From JACCSI01 sp035575715 (GTDB lineage Bacteria > Acidobacteriota > Vicinamibacteria > Vicinamibacterales > UBA2999), in assembly GCA_035575715.1 (NCBI GenBank), contig DATLXN010000025.1, positions 1 through 64,000 on the forward strand: DNA of 64,000 nucleotides. Direction: 5' to 3'. Made by a program: the position numbers and the translations under genes. Each line of letters starts with the position of its first letter. Position 1 is the first letter of the stretch. Below are positions 51,163-58,886 of this stretch, piece after piece. The notes below the pieces were generated by a model. That model had not been told where the DNA came from. It worked only from the letters and a program-made list of their open reading frames with translations, and searched no databases.

Positions 51163-51900
51163 GTGGCTCGTAAACGAAGACTGCTCGAAGCGGACGTTGT
51201 CTATCACGTCTTCAACCGGCGTACGGACAAGCAATGTCTATTCGCCAGTGCGTTGGCCTATGACGACTTCATCGGCTTATTGGCGGAAGGGCGCGAGAGA
51301 TATTGCGTAAAGCTCCATGCCTACTGCTTAATGAAAACGCACTGGCATTTAGCCATCTCCTCTGACGAGATCGACTCTATTCCGAGCTACTTACGCTGGC
51401 TCGCGACGACCCATGCGGTCCGGTTTCGAACGGCCACAGGGACGCGCGGCAACGGGCATGTCTATCAGGACCGCTACAAATCGGTTCCGACGGACGGCTT
51501 GCTGCACTACGTGACTCTCGTCCGATACATCGAAGCGAATGCCGCGAATGCGGGCCTTGTGGGTCGGGCGGAGAACTGGCGCTGGACCAGTCTTCGTGAA
51601 CGACTCTCCGGTAGAAACCGCATCATCGAACCGGGCCCATGGCCTCTACCGTCGAACTGGGCCGAAATCGTAAATGCACCTGACCTGTCGCTTGCCTTCG
51701 AGCCGACTCTCTTCGGCGTATTAGCCGCGTCATTTGCCCGCCGGAGCGAGCCATGCCGGGTCGACGGGGACGGAGGTCGACCCCGCGCGCCGGTCGGGGA
51801 CGGAGGTCGAGTGTCGCGCGCGGGTGGGGACGGAGGTCGAGTGTCGCCGGCGGTCGAGTGTAGCCGGAGGTCAAGAGTCGCTGAGAAGCTGTTAATCTGA
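51163..51900 (+). CDS. REP-associated tyrosine transposase (RAYT)
   Basis: A 245-residue single-domain Y1 (HUH) transposase of the RAYT group, related to IS200/IS605 TnpA. VVYHVFNRRTDKQCLFAS is the N-terminal signature. The HUH motif is THWHLAI (His-Trp-His). HVYQDRYKSVPTD matches the family QGRFKS motif, and the catalytic Tyr is in VRYIEANAANAGLV. The GTG at 51163 follows GGAGGA by 4 bases. The fold ends near residue 200; the rest (with three DGDGGR/GDGGR pieces) is read from the right repeat cluster and ends on the flanking direct repeat. The catalytic residues are intact, so it may be active. Confidence 0.88.
   Translation: MARKRRLLEADVVYHVFNRRTDKQCLFASALAYDDFIGLLAEGRERYCVKLHAYCLMKTHWHLAISSDEIDSIPSYLRWLATTHAVRFRTATGTRGNGHVYQDRYKSVPTDGLLHYVTLVRYIEANAANAGLVGRAENWRWTSLRERLSGRNRIIEPGPWPLPSNWAEIVNAPDLSLAFEPTLFGVLAASFARRSEPCRVDGDGGRPRAPVGDGGRVSRAGGDGGRVSPAVECSRRSRVAEKLLI
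51766..51872 (-). repeat. Right cluster of the RAYT repeat, inverted
   Basis: GGGGACGGAGGTCG, the exact complement of the left repeat, occurs at 51766-51779, 51796-51809 and 51826-51839, 30 bp apart, with a degenerate copy at 51865-51872. The cluster is read as the end of the transposase frame. Confidence 0.9.
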
Positions 51901-51903
51901 CCG
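51883..51903 (+). repeat. Right copy of a 21-bp direct repeat
   Basis: Matches 50872-50892 at 18 of 21 bases. It supplies the final five codons and stop of the RAYT frame and lies 7 bases before ttcA. Confidence 0.65.
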
Positions 51904-51909
51904 AGCCCC

Positions 51910-52764
51910 ATGGGATACCGCACCCCGCTTGAGACGCGCGTCGCCAAAAAAACAACCAAAGCCGTCATCGATTTCAACCTGATCGAAGACGGCGATCGGG
52001 TGATGGTCGGTCTATCGGGCGGCAAGGATAGTTGGGCGCTGATTCAGATTCTCGACGTCATGCGCCAGCGGGCGCCGATCAAATTTTCGCTGGTCGCCGT
52101 CAACGTTGATTCCGGCTACGAAGGCTACCAGCACCAGCAGCTGGCCGACGCCTGCGCGGCGCGCGGCTGGGAATTTCACAGCGAACACACCGACATCGGC
52201 GCCATCATCGACGACAAACTCGACGCCGAAACGACACCCTGTTCATTGTGCGCGCGGCTGCGCCGCGGCGTTCTCTACCGCTGGGCGACCAAAGTTGGCG
52301 CGACCAAGATCGCGCTGGGCCATCACCTCGATGACTTTGTCGAGACCTTGCTGCTCAACTTGTTCTTCACCGGCGCCCTGAAGGCGATGCCGGCGCGCCT
52401 GATCTCGGACAATCAGGCCCACGTGGTCATTCGCCCACTGGTCTATGTCACCGAGGCCGAGGCGCGCGACTATGCGCGCGAGAACGATCTGCCGATCATC
52501 GGCTGTTGCTGCCCGGCGTGCGGCGATTTGAGTCTGCAGCGACAGCGCATCAAGCACTTGATTGGCCAACTCGAACGCGAACATCCCAACGTCAAGGCGT
52601 CGATGATCAAAGCCCTCACCAACGTCATGCCGCGCCACTTGCTCGATCGCCGGCTTCAGCCGGTGGCGGCACTCACCGAGCAGAACAGCGCTGAGATCGA
52701 CCAGCTGGGCGACCTCGCCCCTGACGTGCAGCTGATTCCCCTGCTGAGCGGCCGCGCCCGCTGA
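51910..52764 (+). CDS. ttcA: tRNA 2-thiocytidine(32) synthetase TtcA
   Basis: A 284-residue FeS-dependent enzyme that thiolates C32 of some tRNAs. The PP-loop is GLSGGKDSWAL (residues about 33-43). The two CxxC pairs are CSLCARLRRG (near 115) and CCCPACGD (near 200), which hold the cluster. The ATG is placed from these lengths; there is no clear Shine-Dalgarno. It follows the RAYT element directly, so it may have lost its own promoter to the insertion or use one inside the repeats. Confidence 0.9.
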   Translation: MGYRTPLETRVAKKTTKAVIDFNLIEDGDRVMVGLSGGKDSWALIQILDVMRQRAPIKFSLVAVNVDSGYEGYQHQQLADACAARGWEFHSEHTDIGAIIDDKLDAETTPCSLCARLRRGVLYRWATKVGATKIALGHHLDDFVETLLLNLFFTGALKAMPARLISDNQAHVVIRPLVYVTEAEARDYARENDLPIIGCCCPACGDLSLQRQRIKHLIGQLEREHPNVKASMIKALTNVMPRHLLDRRLQPVAALTEQNSAEIDQLGDLAPDVQLIPLLSGRAR

Positions 52765-52785
52765 ACGCCTCGCCCGACAGAGACC

Positions 52786-53250
52786 ATGAGAGCAGTCATT
52801 CAGCGTGTCACGCACGCGCGGGTTACGGTGGGTGAACGCGTCACCGGCGAGATCGCGCACGGGCTGCTGGTGTTTGTCGGCGTCGAACAGGCCGATGTCG
52901 ATGCCGATGTCGACTACGTCACCGCGAAGATCCGTGACGTCCGCATCTTCGAAGACTCCGGCGATCAGGACGGTCGCAAACGGATGAATCTGTCGGTGGG
53001 TGACGTGGGTGGCAGCGTGCTGGTCGTGTCGCAGTTCACCCTCGCGGGCGACGTGCGGCGGGGTCGCCGTCCCTCGTTCGCCGACGCAGCGCCGCCCGAG
53101 ATTGCACGCGCGCGATACGAACAGGTGGTCGGCAATCTGCGCGCGGCTGAGCTCACGGTCGCGACCGGCGAGTTTCAGGCGATGATGCGCGTGCAGCTGG
53201 AAAACGATGGCCCCGTCACCATCCTTGTCGATAGCCGCCGGCGCTTCTGA
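52786..53250 (+). CDS. dtd: D-aminoacyl-tRNA deacylase
   Basis: A 154-residue proofreading enzyme that hydrolyses D-amino acids from tRNA. The catalytic motif VSQFTLAGDVRRGRRPSF (usually SQFTL) and the C-terminal NDGPVTILVDS (cross-subunit Gly-Pro pair) are intact. The N-terminus MRAVIQRVTHARVTV is typical. It lies 21 bases after ttcA. Confidence 0.95.
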   Translation: MRAVIQRVTHARVTVGERVTGEIAHGLLVFVGVEQADVDADVDYVTAKIRDVRIFEDSGDQDGRKRMNLSVGDVGGSVLVVSQFTLAGDVRRGRRPSFADAAPPEIARARYEQVVGNLRAAELTVATGEFQAMMRVQLENDGPVTILVDSRRRF

Positions 53251-53259
53251 GAATTCATC

Positions 53260-53307
53260 CGTGCCTTTTGCCGTTCTTCTTTCGTCTTGCTTCTTTCGCC
53301 TTTTTCG
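53260..53307 (+). repeat. Pyrimidine-rich 7-bp periodic repeat
   Basis: TTTCGTC, TTGCTTC, TTTCGCC and TTTTTCG units form a 7-bp ladder up to the CPBP start codon, replacing any ribosome site there. The complement (GAAAGAC/AGAAAGC units) is seen at 15461-15490. Confidence 0.6.
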
Positions 53308-53853
53308 ATGAGTCCGCGACAGATCCCGATCCTGGCGCTGGCGACGCAGTGCCTCCTTGCGGCGCTGGCGTGGGGAGCGTCTCGGCTGATCGATCTGACA
53401 CCGCGCTGGGGGGAACCGCGGCGCGATGTCGCGATTGGCCTGGCTTGTGCGGCGCTACTGGCGGCGATGAACTACGTCTTGCTGGTTCGCGCACCCGCCA
53501 ACTGGCTGGTCGACGGTGTCCGCTCAGTGTACGAAGAGGTGCTGGTTCCGCTCTTCGCCCGACAAAGCGTCGTCGGTATCGTCCTGCTCGGCGCGGCGGC
53601 CGGGATTGGTGAAGAATGGCTGTTTCGCGGTGTGCTGCAGCCGACGGTTGGCCTGGTGCTGGCCAGCCTCATCTTCGGGCTAGCCCATGTCGGCGGCGCC
53701 AGGATGCTGGCCTTCGGGCTCTGGGCCACAGCGATGGGATTCCTGATGGGTGGGTTAGCCATCGCGACCGGTGGTTTGACCGCGCCGATGATTGCGCACG
53801 GAGTGTATGACATGCTGGCGCTCGCGTTTATTCGTCGAGGACAGACCTTGTGA
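53308..53853 (+). CDS. CPBP-family intramembrane metalloprotease
   Basis: A 181-residue membrane protein of the CAAX/Abi (CPBP) family, a glutamic-type intramembrane protease related to Rce1. Motif 1 is EEWLFRGVLQP near residue 105, motif 2 is FGLAHVGGA and motif 3 is MIAHGVYDMLAL, supplying Glu and His. Six helices are predicted. The ATG at 53308 comes directly after the pyrimidine-rich repeat without a ribosome site. It overlaps the next gene by GTGA. Confidence 0.88.
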   Translation: MSPRQIPILALATQCLLAALAWGASRLIDLTPRWGEPRRDVAIGLACAALLAAMNYVLLVRAPANWLVDGVRSVYEEVLVPLFARQSVVGIVLLGAAAGIGEEWLFRGVLQPTVGLVLASLIFGLAHVGGARMLAFGLWATAMGFLMGGLAIATGGLTAPMIAHGVYDMLALAFIRRGQTL

Positions 53854-54689
53854 GGCATTTAGTTTTCGTCATCGCATTACTGGCGGTCGGCACGCCGGCG
53901 TTAGCCCAGCAACGCCCGCTGATCACTGAAGACCCGGAAACGATCGGCGCCGGGCGGTTACTGATCGAGGCCGGCGTCGATGTCGAACGTGACGTGTTCT
54001 ATCCGGTCAGCGGACTGCAGGGCAACCGGTTGTCGGCGCCGACGGTCGGCGTCAGCATTGGTGTGAGTTCGATCGCGGAGATCCAGATTGACGGCGGCGT
54101 CTACCAGCGCCTGACCATCACTGATCGACGCACCGCGCCGCTCGCCAACTTGCTTGATTTCACCGGCGACCAGACCTCCGACGTCGAGGATTTTGTTCTT
54201 GCCACCAAAGTGCGCCTGTTGGCGGAAGGCACCAGCCGCCCGGCGATCGGTCTGCGCTTTGCGACGCGTCTGCCTAACGCGAGTAATGAAGCGGGACTCG
54301 GGCACGACCTGACCGATTTCTTTGCCTCGCTGCTCCTTGCCAAGACCATTCAATCGATTCGCGTCGTCGGCAACGCGGGGCTCGCCATCCTCGGCGATCC
54401 GACGTCCGATACACCGGAGCAAAACGATCTGATGACGTTTGGCGTCTCAGTGGCGCGCGCGATGACGACGGCGACGGAACTGGTGGGCGAGATTAACGGC
54501 CGTGTCAACTTCGCCGGCGTGGCCGACCCTGGCGCTGAAAATCGCGCGACCATGCGGTTCGGCGGGCGGTACACCCGCGGGCCGGTGCGGGTCGACGCCG
54601 GCCTCATTCTCGGGATGACGTCGCGCGATCCACAGATTGGCGCGACCGCTGGCCTGACCTGGGTCCTCAACGCCTTTCGCGTTCCTTAA
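53850..54689 (+). CDS. Exported protein, probable outer-membrane beta-barrel
   Basis: A 279-residue protein with a signal peptide (MRHLVFVIALLAVGTPALAQQ). It has a PLITEDPETIGAGRLLIEAG segment and repeated amphipathic strands (FVLATKVRLLAEG, GNAGLAILGDP, VRVDAGLILGMTSRDPQ), resembling the MetA-pathway/phenol-degradation family of outer-membrane proteins. It ends ATAGLTWVLNAFRVP. No transport substrate can be named. It is coupled to the CPBP gene and followed 4 bases later by dapF. Confidence 0.7.
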   Translation: MRHLVFVIALLAVGTPALAQQRPLITEDPETIGAGRLLIEAGVDVERDVFYPVSGLQGNRLSAPTVGVSIGVSSIAEIQIDGGVYQRLTITDRRTAPLANLLDFTGDQTSDVEDFVLATKVRLLAEGTSRPAIGLRFATRLPNASNEAGLGHDLTDFFASLLLAKTIQSIRVVGNAGLAILGDPTSDTPEQNDLMTFGVSVARAMTTATELVGEINGRVNFAGVADPGAENRATMRFGGRYTRGPVRVDAGLILGMTSRDPQIGATAGLTWVLNAFRVP

Positions 54690-54693
54690 CCCC

Positions 54694-55533
54694 ATGCTGT
54701 CACTGGCAAAGGCGCACGCCTACGGCAACGACTTCCTGTTCATTCCGCACGATCAAGCGGAGGCGCTTGATCCCCATGCGCTGGCGCGTGCGACGTGCGC
54801 GCGACACACCGGCATCGGTGGCGACGGACTGATCCTCTACACCATCGCGCCGGACGGCACCGCCCGGATGACGCTCTACAACGCCGATGGCAGTCCGTCG
54901 GAGCTGTCAGGCAACGGGTTGCGCTGCCTCGCCGCATTGGTGTTGCACCTGCGCGCGTCACGAGAAGGGACACGGTCGCTGACCGAAGTCCGTGTCGAGA
55001 CCGACGCCGGCTGGAAGATGCTGACGCTGGTCAGCCGCAACAGCGGGCGCTACACCTTTCGCGCCGCGATGGGACAGCCCACCGACGTTGCCGAAGAAAC
55101 GATCGCAGTCAATGGCGAGTCACTGCGGATCACGACGCTTGGTATGGGCAACCCGCAGTGCGTCACCCTGGTCGATGAGCTCCCAGACGACGCGCGTTTC
55201 AATCGACTGGGTCCGGCGCTCGCCACCCATCCGCGATTTAAAGCAGGAACCAACGTCGAGTTCGCCAAGATCGAAGCGCCGGATCGCGTCCGCATCCTGA
55301 TCTGGGAACGCGGCGTCGGCCCGACGATGGCGTCGGGCACCGGCGCGTGCGCGTCAGCGGTCGCGGCCATTGCCCACGGCGGCGCCAAGCGCGACATCGA
55401 CGTCATCGCGCCGGGCGGCACCCAGCGTGTCGAGTGGCGCGACGATGGGGTCTATCTCACCGGATGGGCGGAGATGGTGTTTGACGGACAGTGGTTGCCG
55501 CATCCGGAGCTGTTGAAGCGGCCACGGACTTAA
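54694..55533 (+). CDS. dapF: Diaminopimelate epimerase
   Basis: Epimerises LL- to meso-diaminopimelate for lysine and peptidoglycan. The 279-residue protein has the N-terminal KAHAYGNDFLF, catalytic Cys in LSGNGLRCLAAL (near residue 77) and the second Cys in ASGTGACASAVAA (near 218). Length and motifs are standard. The 111-bp gap after it shows nothing notable. Confidence 0.95.
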   Translation: MLSLAKAHAYGNDFLFIPHDQAEALDPHALARATCARHTGIGGDGLILYTIAPDGTARMTLYNADGSPSELSGNGLRCLAALVLHLRASREGTRSLTEVRVETDAGWKMLTLVSRNSGRYTFRAAMGQPTDVAEETIAVNGESLRITTLGMGNPQCVTLVDELPDDARFNRLGPALATHPRFKAGTNVEFAKIEAPDRVRILIWERGVGPTMASGTGACASAVAAIAHGGAKRDIDVIAPGGTQRVEWRDDGVYLTGWAEMVFDGQWLPHPELLKRPRT

Positions 55534-55644
55534 AAGGGCGAACCGCGCAGGGTTGCCGTTCGCAGGGATCGCGAGCAGAACCAAAAACTGCCGAATCGCG
55601 CCCTGCTGGGCGGATCAAAAAGTGCAACTTGTAAGCGGCGAGGC

Positions 55645-56232
55645 CTACCGCCGGCGACGAGCCGGCGCGGTGGGCGGAGGGGCGTCCAGCGCGGCGATTG
55701 CCGCCTGAATTCGCGCCGCGACGCCGTCCGTCAGACTTAACGCGCGCGCATAGTCGTGCGCCTCGATCGCTGCGCGTGCTTCTTGCATGACCTTCTGCGC
55801 AGCGTCGATCACCCCACGTACTTCTTCAACGGTTCGGCGCGGCAACTTGGCGATGGCGGGATCAGCGAGATGTGAGTTGGCCTGCACCAACAAGGTGTTG
55901 ACCTGGCTGGCGGCGCGTTCGGCGTCGCCACGCGATTTGGCCCGGGCTTCGACCGCCGCCTTGGCCGCCGTTTGTGCCTGACTAAAGCTGTCGATCGCCA
56001 AGCTCAAGGCCAGACGAAAGTCGCGCTGTGCAGCTGCCTCTTCGGACTTACGCAGCGCGTCGGTCGCCGCGGTGAATTCGGTGGTGGCGTATTGATCGGC
56101 GCCCGCCGCGCGCGCACTTTCGATCGCGCCTTGCGCCCGGTCCATTTCCTTGCTCGGGGGCACGGCACACGCGGCGAGGATCAGGATGAAGGGGAGAACC
56201 AGAAACGCAGAGGGCCGACGCGGCATCTGCAT
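55645..56232 (-). CDS. DUF4398-type lipoprotein
   Basis: A 195-residue lipoprotein with lipobox LAACAVPP (Cys about 22). It is helical and Ala-rich throughout (AQGAIESARAAGADQYATTE, SEEAAAQRDFRLALSLAIDS), the pattern of DUF4398 domain proteins, which are thought to be envelope anchors next to OmpA-like proteins. ATG 56232 or 56226 can be used; a TATACT box lies a few bases upstream. It is divergent from cobB with a 28-bp gap. Confidence 0.8.
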   Translation of the reverse strand: MQMPRRPSAFLVLPFILILAACAVPPSKEMDRAQGAIESARAAGADQYATTEFTAATDALRKSEEAAAQRDFRLALSLAIDSFSQAQTAAKAAVEARAKSRGDAERAASQVNTLLVQANSHLADPAIAKLPRRTVEEVRGVIDAAQKVMQEARAAIEAHDYARALSLTDGVAARIQAAIAALDAPPPTAPARRRR

Positions 56233-56260
56233 CTGAGTATAACTGTTCGTTTGGATTACC

Positions 56261-56992
56261 ATGATTGATCGCGTCGCCTCGTGGATTCGTGCTGCCGATC
56301 GAGTCGTCGTCTTGACCGGCGCTGGCATCTCGGCCGAGAGCGGCGTGCCGGTGTTTCGTGGCGCGGGCGGGTTGTGGCGAGAGTTTCGACCCGAAGACCT
56401 CGCCACGCCTGGCGCCTTCGCGCGCCAGCCAAACCTGGTCTGGGAATGGTACTTGTGGCGGCGTAGCAAGATTGCCGCGGCGCAGCCAAATCCGGGGCAT
56501 GCGGTCATCGCGCGGCTCGGGCAGCGGCCGGGTATGACGCTGCTGACGCAGAACGTCGACGGGTTACACACGCGCGCCGGGAGTCGTTCGGTGGTCGAGC
56601 TGCACGGCAATTTGTGGCGAGTGCGCTGCGCCGACGGATGCGGCTTCGACGCGCGTGACGTGGAACAGGCGGCCGCTCGCGAGCAGTTGCGTTGCGCCTG
56701 CGGCGATTGGCTGAGGCCGGACGTCGTGTGGTTTGGCGAACCGCTCGATCCGGGGACGCTGGATGCGGCGACCGAGGCCGCCGAACGCGCCGACGTTGTG
56801 ATCGTCGTCGGTACCTCGTCGGTGGTCTATCCCGTGGCGGCGTTGCCGCAGATGGCCAAGCAGCGACGGGCGAGGGTCGTGGAGATTAACGTCGACAACA
56901 CGCCGCTGACTAGGGAGGTCGATGCAGTGTTACGCGGCCCGGCTGGAGAAGTGTTGCCGGCGCTCGAACGCGCGCTGGGGACGGCGCAGTGA
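56261..56992 (+). CDS. cobB: Sirtuin NAD-dependent deacylase (class III type)
   Basis: Removes acyl groups from lysine using NAD. The 243-residue protein has GAGISAESGVP (residues about 20-30), TQNVDGLH and the catalytic His in ELHGNLWR. A zinc module of two Cys pairs (CADGC, CACG) follows. YLWRRSK provides the Tyr-x2-Arg pair that marks SIRT5-like desuccinylase/demalonylase specificity, so it may prefer acidic acyl groups. It is first in an overlapping operon with radC. Confidence 0.93.
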   Translation: MIDRVASWIRAADRVVVLTGAGISAESGVPVFRGAGGLWREFRPEDLATPGAFARQPNLVWEWYLWRRSKIAAAQPNPGHAVIARLGQRPGMTLLTQNVDGLHTRAGSRSVVELHGNLWRVRCADGCGFDARDVEQAAAREQLRCACGDWLRPDVVWFGEPLDPGTLDAATEAAERADVVIVVGTSSVVYPVAALPQMAKQRRARVVEINVDNTPLTREVDAVLRGPAGEVLPALERALGTAQ

Positions 56993-57657
56993 AGGCGATC
57001 CGTTCGCACGATCGCCCGCGCGAAAAGTTGGCGCGGGCCGGCGCCGCGTCGTTGGGTGATAACGAACTGTTGGCGGTGCTAATCGGCGCCGGGATTCGGT
57101 CTCGAACAGCGTTGATGGTGGCGCAGGACGTGTTGGAGGCAGTCGACGGCGTTGCCGGACTGCCGCGTGCGACCCTTGACGACTTACGACAGGTCCCGGG
57201 GATCGGCGGGCCTCGCGCCGCCCGGTTGGTGGCCGCGGTCGAACTCGGCCGCCGGGCGGTCACCAGCGAACTGGGTGAGCGGCCTCGCTTGAACACCCCG
57301 ACCGAGGTCGGGCGCTATCTGTTGCCGCTCTACGGCGGTCACCGAGAAGAACGATTTGGCGTGTTGATGTTGAATGCTAAGAACCGCGTGATTAAAACTG
57401 AAACGTTGTCGGTCGGCTCCCTTGATAGCAGCATCGCTCACCCACGCGAAATCTTCCGTGCCGCGGCGATGGCGTCGGCATTCGCGATCGCGGTCTTCCA
57501 CAACCATCCCTCCGGTGATCCCTCGCCGAGTCCCGATGATGTGGCGCTGACCGCGCAGCTGGTGCGTGCGGGCGAGGTGATGGGCATTCCGCTGTTGGAC
57601 CACATCATCCTCGGTGAAGGGCGCTGGTTCAGTTTTCGCGCCGCGTGCCTGTTGTGA
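56989..57657 (+). CDS. radC: RadC-family JAB-domain protein
   Basis: A 222-residue RadC/UPF0758 protein. A helix-hairpin-helix region (LPRATLDDLRQVPGIGGPRAARLVAA) precedes a JAB metallo-domain with HNHPSGDPSPSPDD (the HxHPSGD motif) and PLLDHIILGEG. The family was named for DNA repair, but that role is doubtful. The 4-base overlap with cobB and the GTGA overlap with larC show it is within a coupled operon. Confidence 0.93.
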   Translation: MKAIRSHDRPREKLARAGAASLGDNELLAVLIGAGIRSRTALMVAQDVLEAVDGVAGLPRATLDDLRQVPGIGGPRAARLVAAVELGRRAVTSELGERPRLNTPTEVGRYLLPLYGGHREERFGVLMLNAKNRVIKTETLSVGSLDSSIAHPREIFRAAAMASAFAIAVFHNHPSGDPSPSPDDVALTAQLVRAGEVMGIPLLDHIILGEGRWFSFRAACLL

Positions 57658-58886
57658 AAACCCTCTACTTCGACTGTTTCTCCGGCGCAGCCGGCGACAT
57701 GATCCTTGGCGCACTGATTGACGCGGGCCTGCCGCTCGCTGACCTCAAGCGCGCCCTCGGCAGCCTTGGTGTTGAAGACTGGGACATCTCCGCTGACCGC
57801 GTCGTCAAGGTCGGCATCACGGCGACGAAGTTCCGCGTCCACGAGCACCCGGCACCCGGCACGGGCACTGTGGCACCCGGCACCGCGCACCCCGCACTCA
57901 GCACCCAGCACTCATTACCGCACAAGCACTATCACCTCGCCGGGATCAAAAAGCGCATCGATCAATCGGCCCTGTCCGAGACGGCTCGGACCCGGGCCAA
58001 GGCGCTCTTCGATCGACTCGCCGAAGCGGAAGCGAGCGTGCACAGCATGCCGGTCGAGAAAGTCCATCTCCACGAAGTTGGTGCGCTCGACTCGATCATC
58101 GACATCGTCGGCACGGTGTTCGCGATGGAGTGGTTCGGCGCCGATCGGGTGGTCGTCTCGCCGCTCAACGTCGGCGGTGGCACTGTGCACACCGCGCATG
58201 GCCTCTACCCGGTACCCGCGCCGGCAACCTTGCGGTTGCTCGGCGAAGCGCCGGTCTACGGCGACACCACCGGAAAAGAACTGCTGACGCCGACCGGCGC
58301 ATTGCTGTTGAGTGACTACGCGACGTCGTTCGGCCCGCTGCCGGCGATGAAAGTAGACCGCATCGGTTACGGGGCCGGCGATCGCGATCTCGACGGACGC
58401 CCAAACGTCCTGCGCGTCGTGATTGGTGATCAGGTCACCGACACGCCGGGCACGCGTGTCGCAGTCGTCGAGTGCGAGATCGACGACATGAACCCGCAGA
58501 TTTTTGGCGCGCTGATGGACCGGCTGTACGCCGCCGGTGCGCTCGACGTGTTCTATTCGTCGGTGCAGATGAAGAAGAATCGGCCCGGGACGCTGATGAC
58601 GATCATCGGCCGGCCGGCCGATCGCGACGCGCTGATCGACTTGGTGTTCCGCGAAACGACGACGATTGGCGTCCGGCACAGCGAGGTGGCGCGCGAGTGC
58701 CTGGCTCGCGAAATGGTGACGGTGACGACGCCGATTGGTAAGGTGCGCTTCAAGGTCGCGAGTCGCAATGGCGATGTGCTCAACGCGCAGCCAGAGTTCG
58801 ACGATGTCCTCCGTCTGGCCACCGAACAGCAGCGGCCGATCAAAGACGTGCAGGCCCTTGCCGCGAAAGCGTGGTTGGAACGATGA
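57654..58886 (+). CDS. larC: LarC-type nickel-pincer cofactor protein, with repeat insert
   Basis: A 410-residue LarC (DUF111) protein; LarC inserts nickel into the pincer cofactor of lactate racemase-type enzymes, using CTP. Motifs include MKTLYFDCFSGAAGDM, KVHLHEVGALDSIIDIVG and VVECEIDDMNPQIFGALMD. The GTG at 57654 gives the family start; GTG 57645 would add three residues. LarC often has a His-rich loop near residue 70-80; here it holds a run of HPAPGTGTVAPGTAHPALST encoded by a 7-bp repeat. No larA, larB or larE is nearby. The stop overlaps metG by ATGA. Confidence 0.9.
   Translation: MKTLYFDCFSGAAGDMILGALIDAGLPLADLKRALGSLGVEDWDISADRVVKVGITATKFRVHEHPAPGTGTVAPGTAHPALSTQHSLPHKHYHLAGIKKRIDQSALSETARTRAKALFDRLAEAEASVHSMPVEKVHLHEVGALDSIIDIVGTVFAMEWFGADRVVVSPLNVGGGTVHTAHGLYPVPAPATLRLLGEAPVYGDTTGKELLTPTGALLLSDYATSFGPLPAMKVDRIGYGAGDRDLDGRPNVLRVVIGDQVTDTPGTRVAVVECEIDDMNPQIFGALMDRLYAAGALDVFYSSVQMKKNRPGTLMTIIGRPADRDALIDLVFRETTTIGVRHSEVARECLAREMVTVTTPIGKVRFKVASRNGDVLNAQPEFDDVLRLATEQQRPIKDVQALAAKAWLER
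57846..57912 (+). repeat. CCGGCAC / CCAGCAC repeats with 7-bp period inside larC
   Basis: Units of CCGGCAC and CAGCACC, 7 bp apart with some drift, cover 67 bases of the larC gene. A shorter copy (CGGCACCC twice) lies at 45590-45605 in the epimerase gene start. Confidence 0.8.

Noticed and set aside
55534..55644. Riboswitch or small RNA in the gap after dapF
   Set aside because: No stable long stem, terminator or conserved box could be made out.
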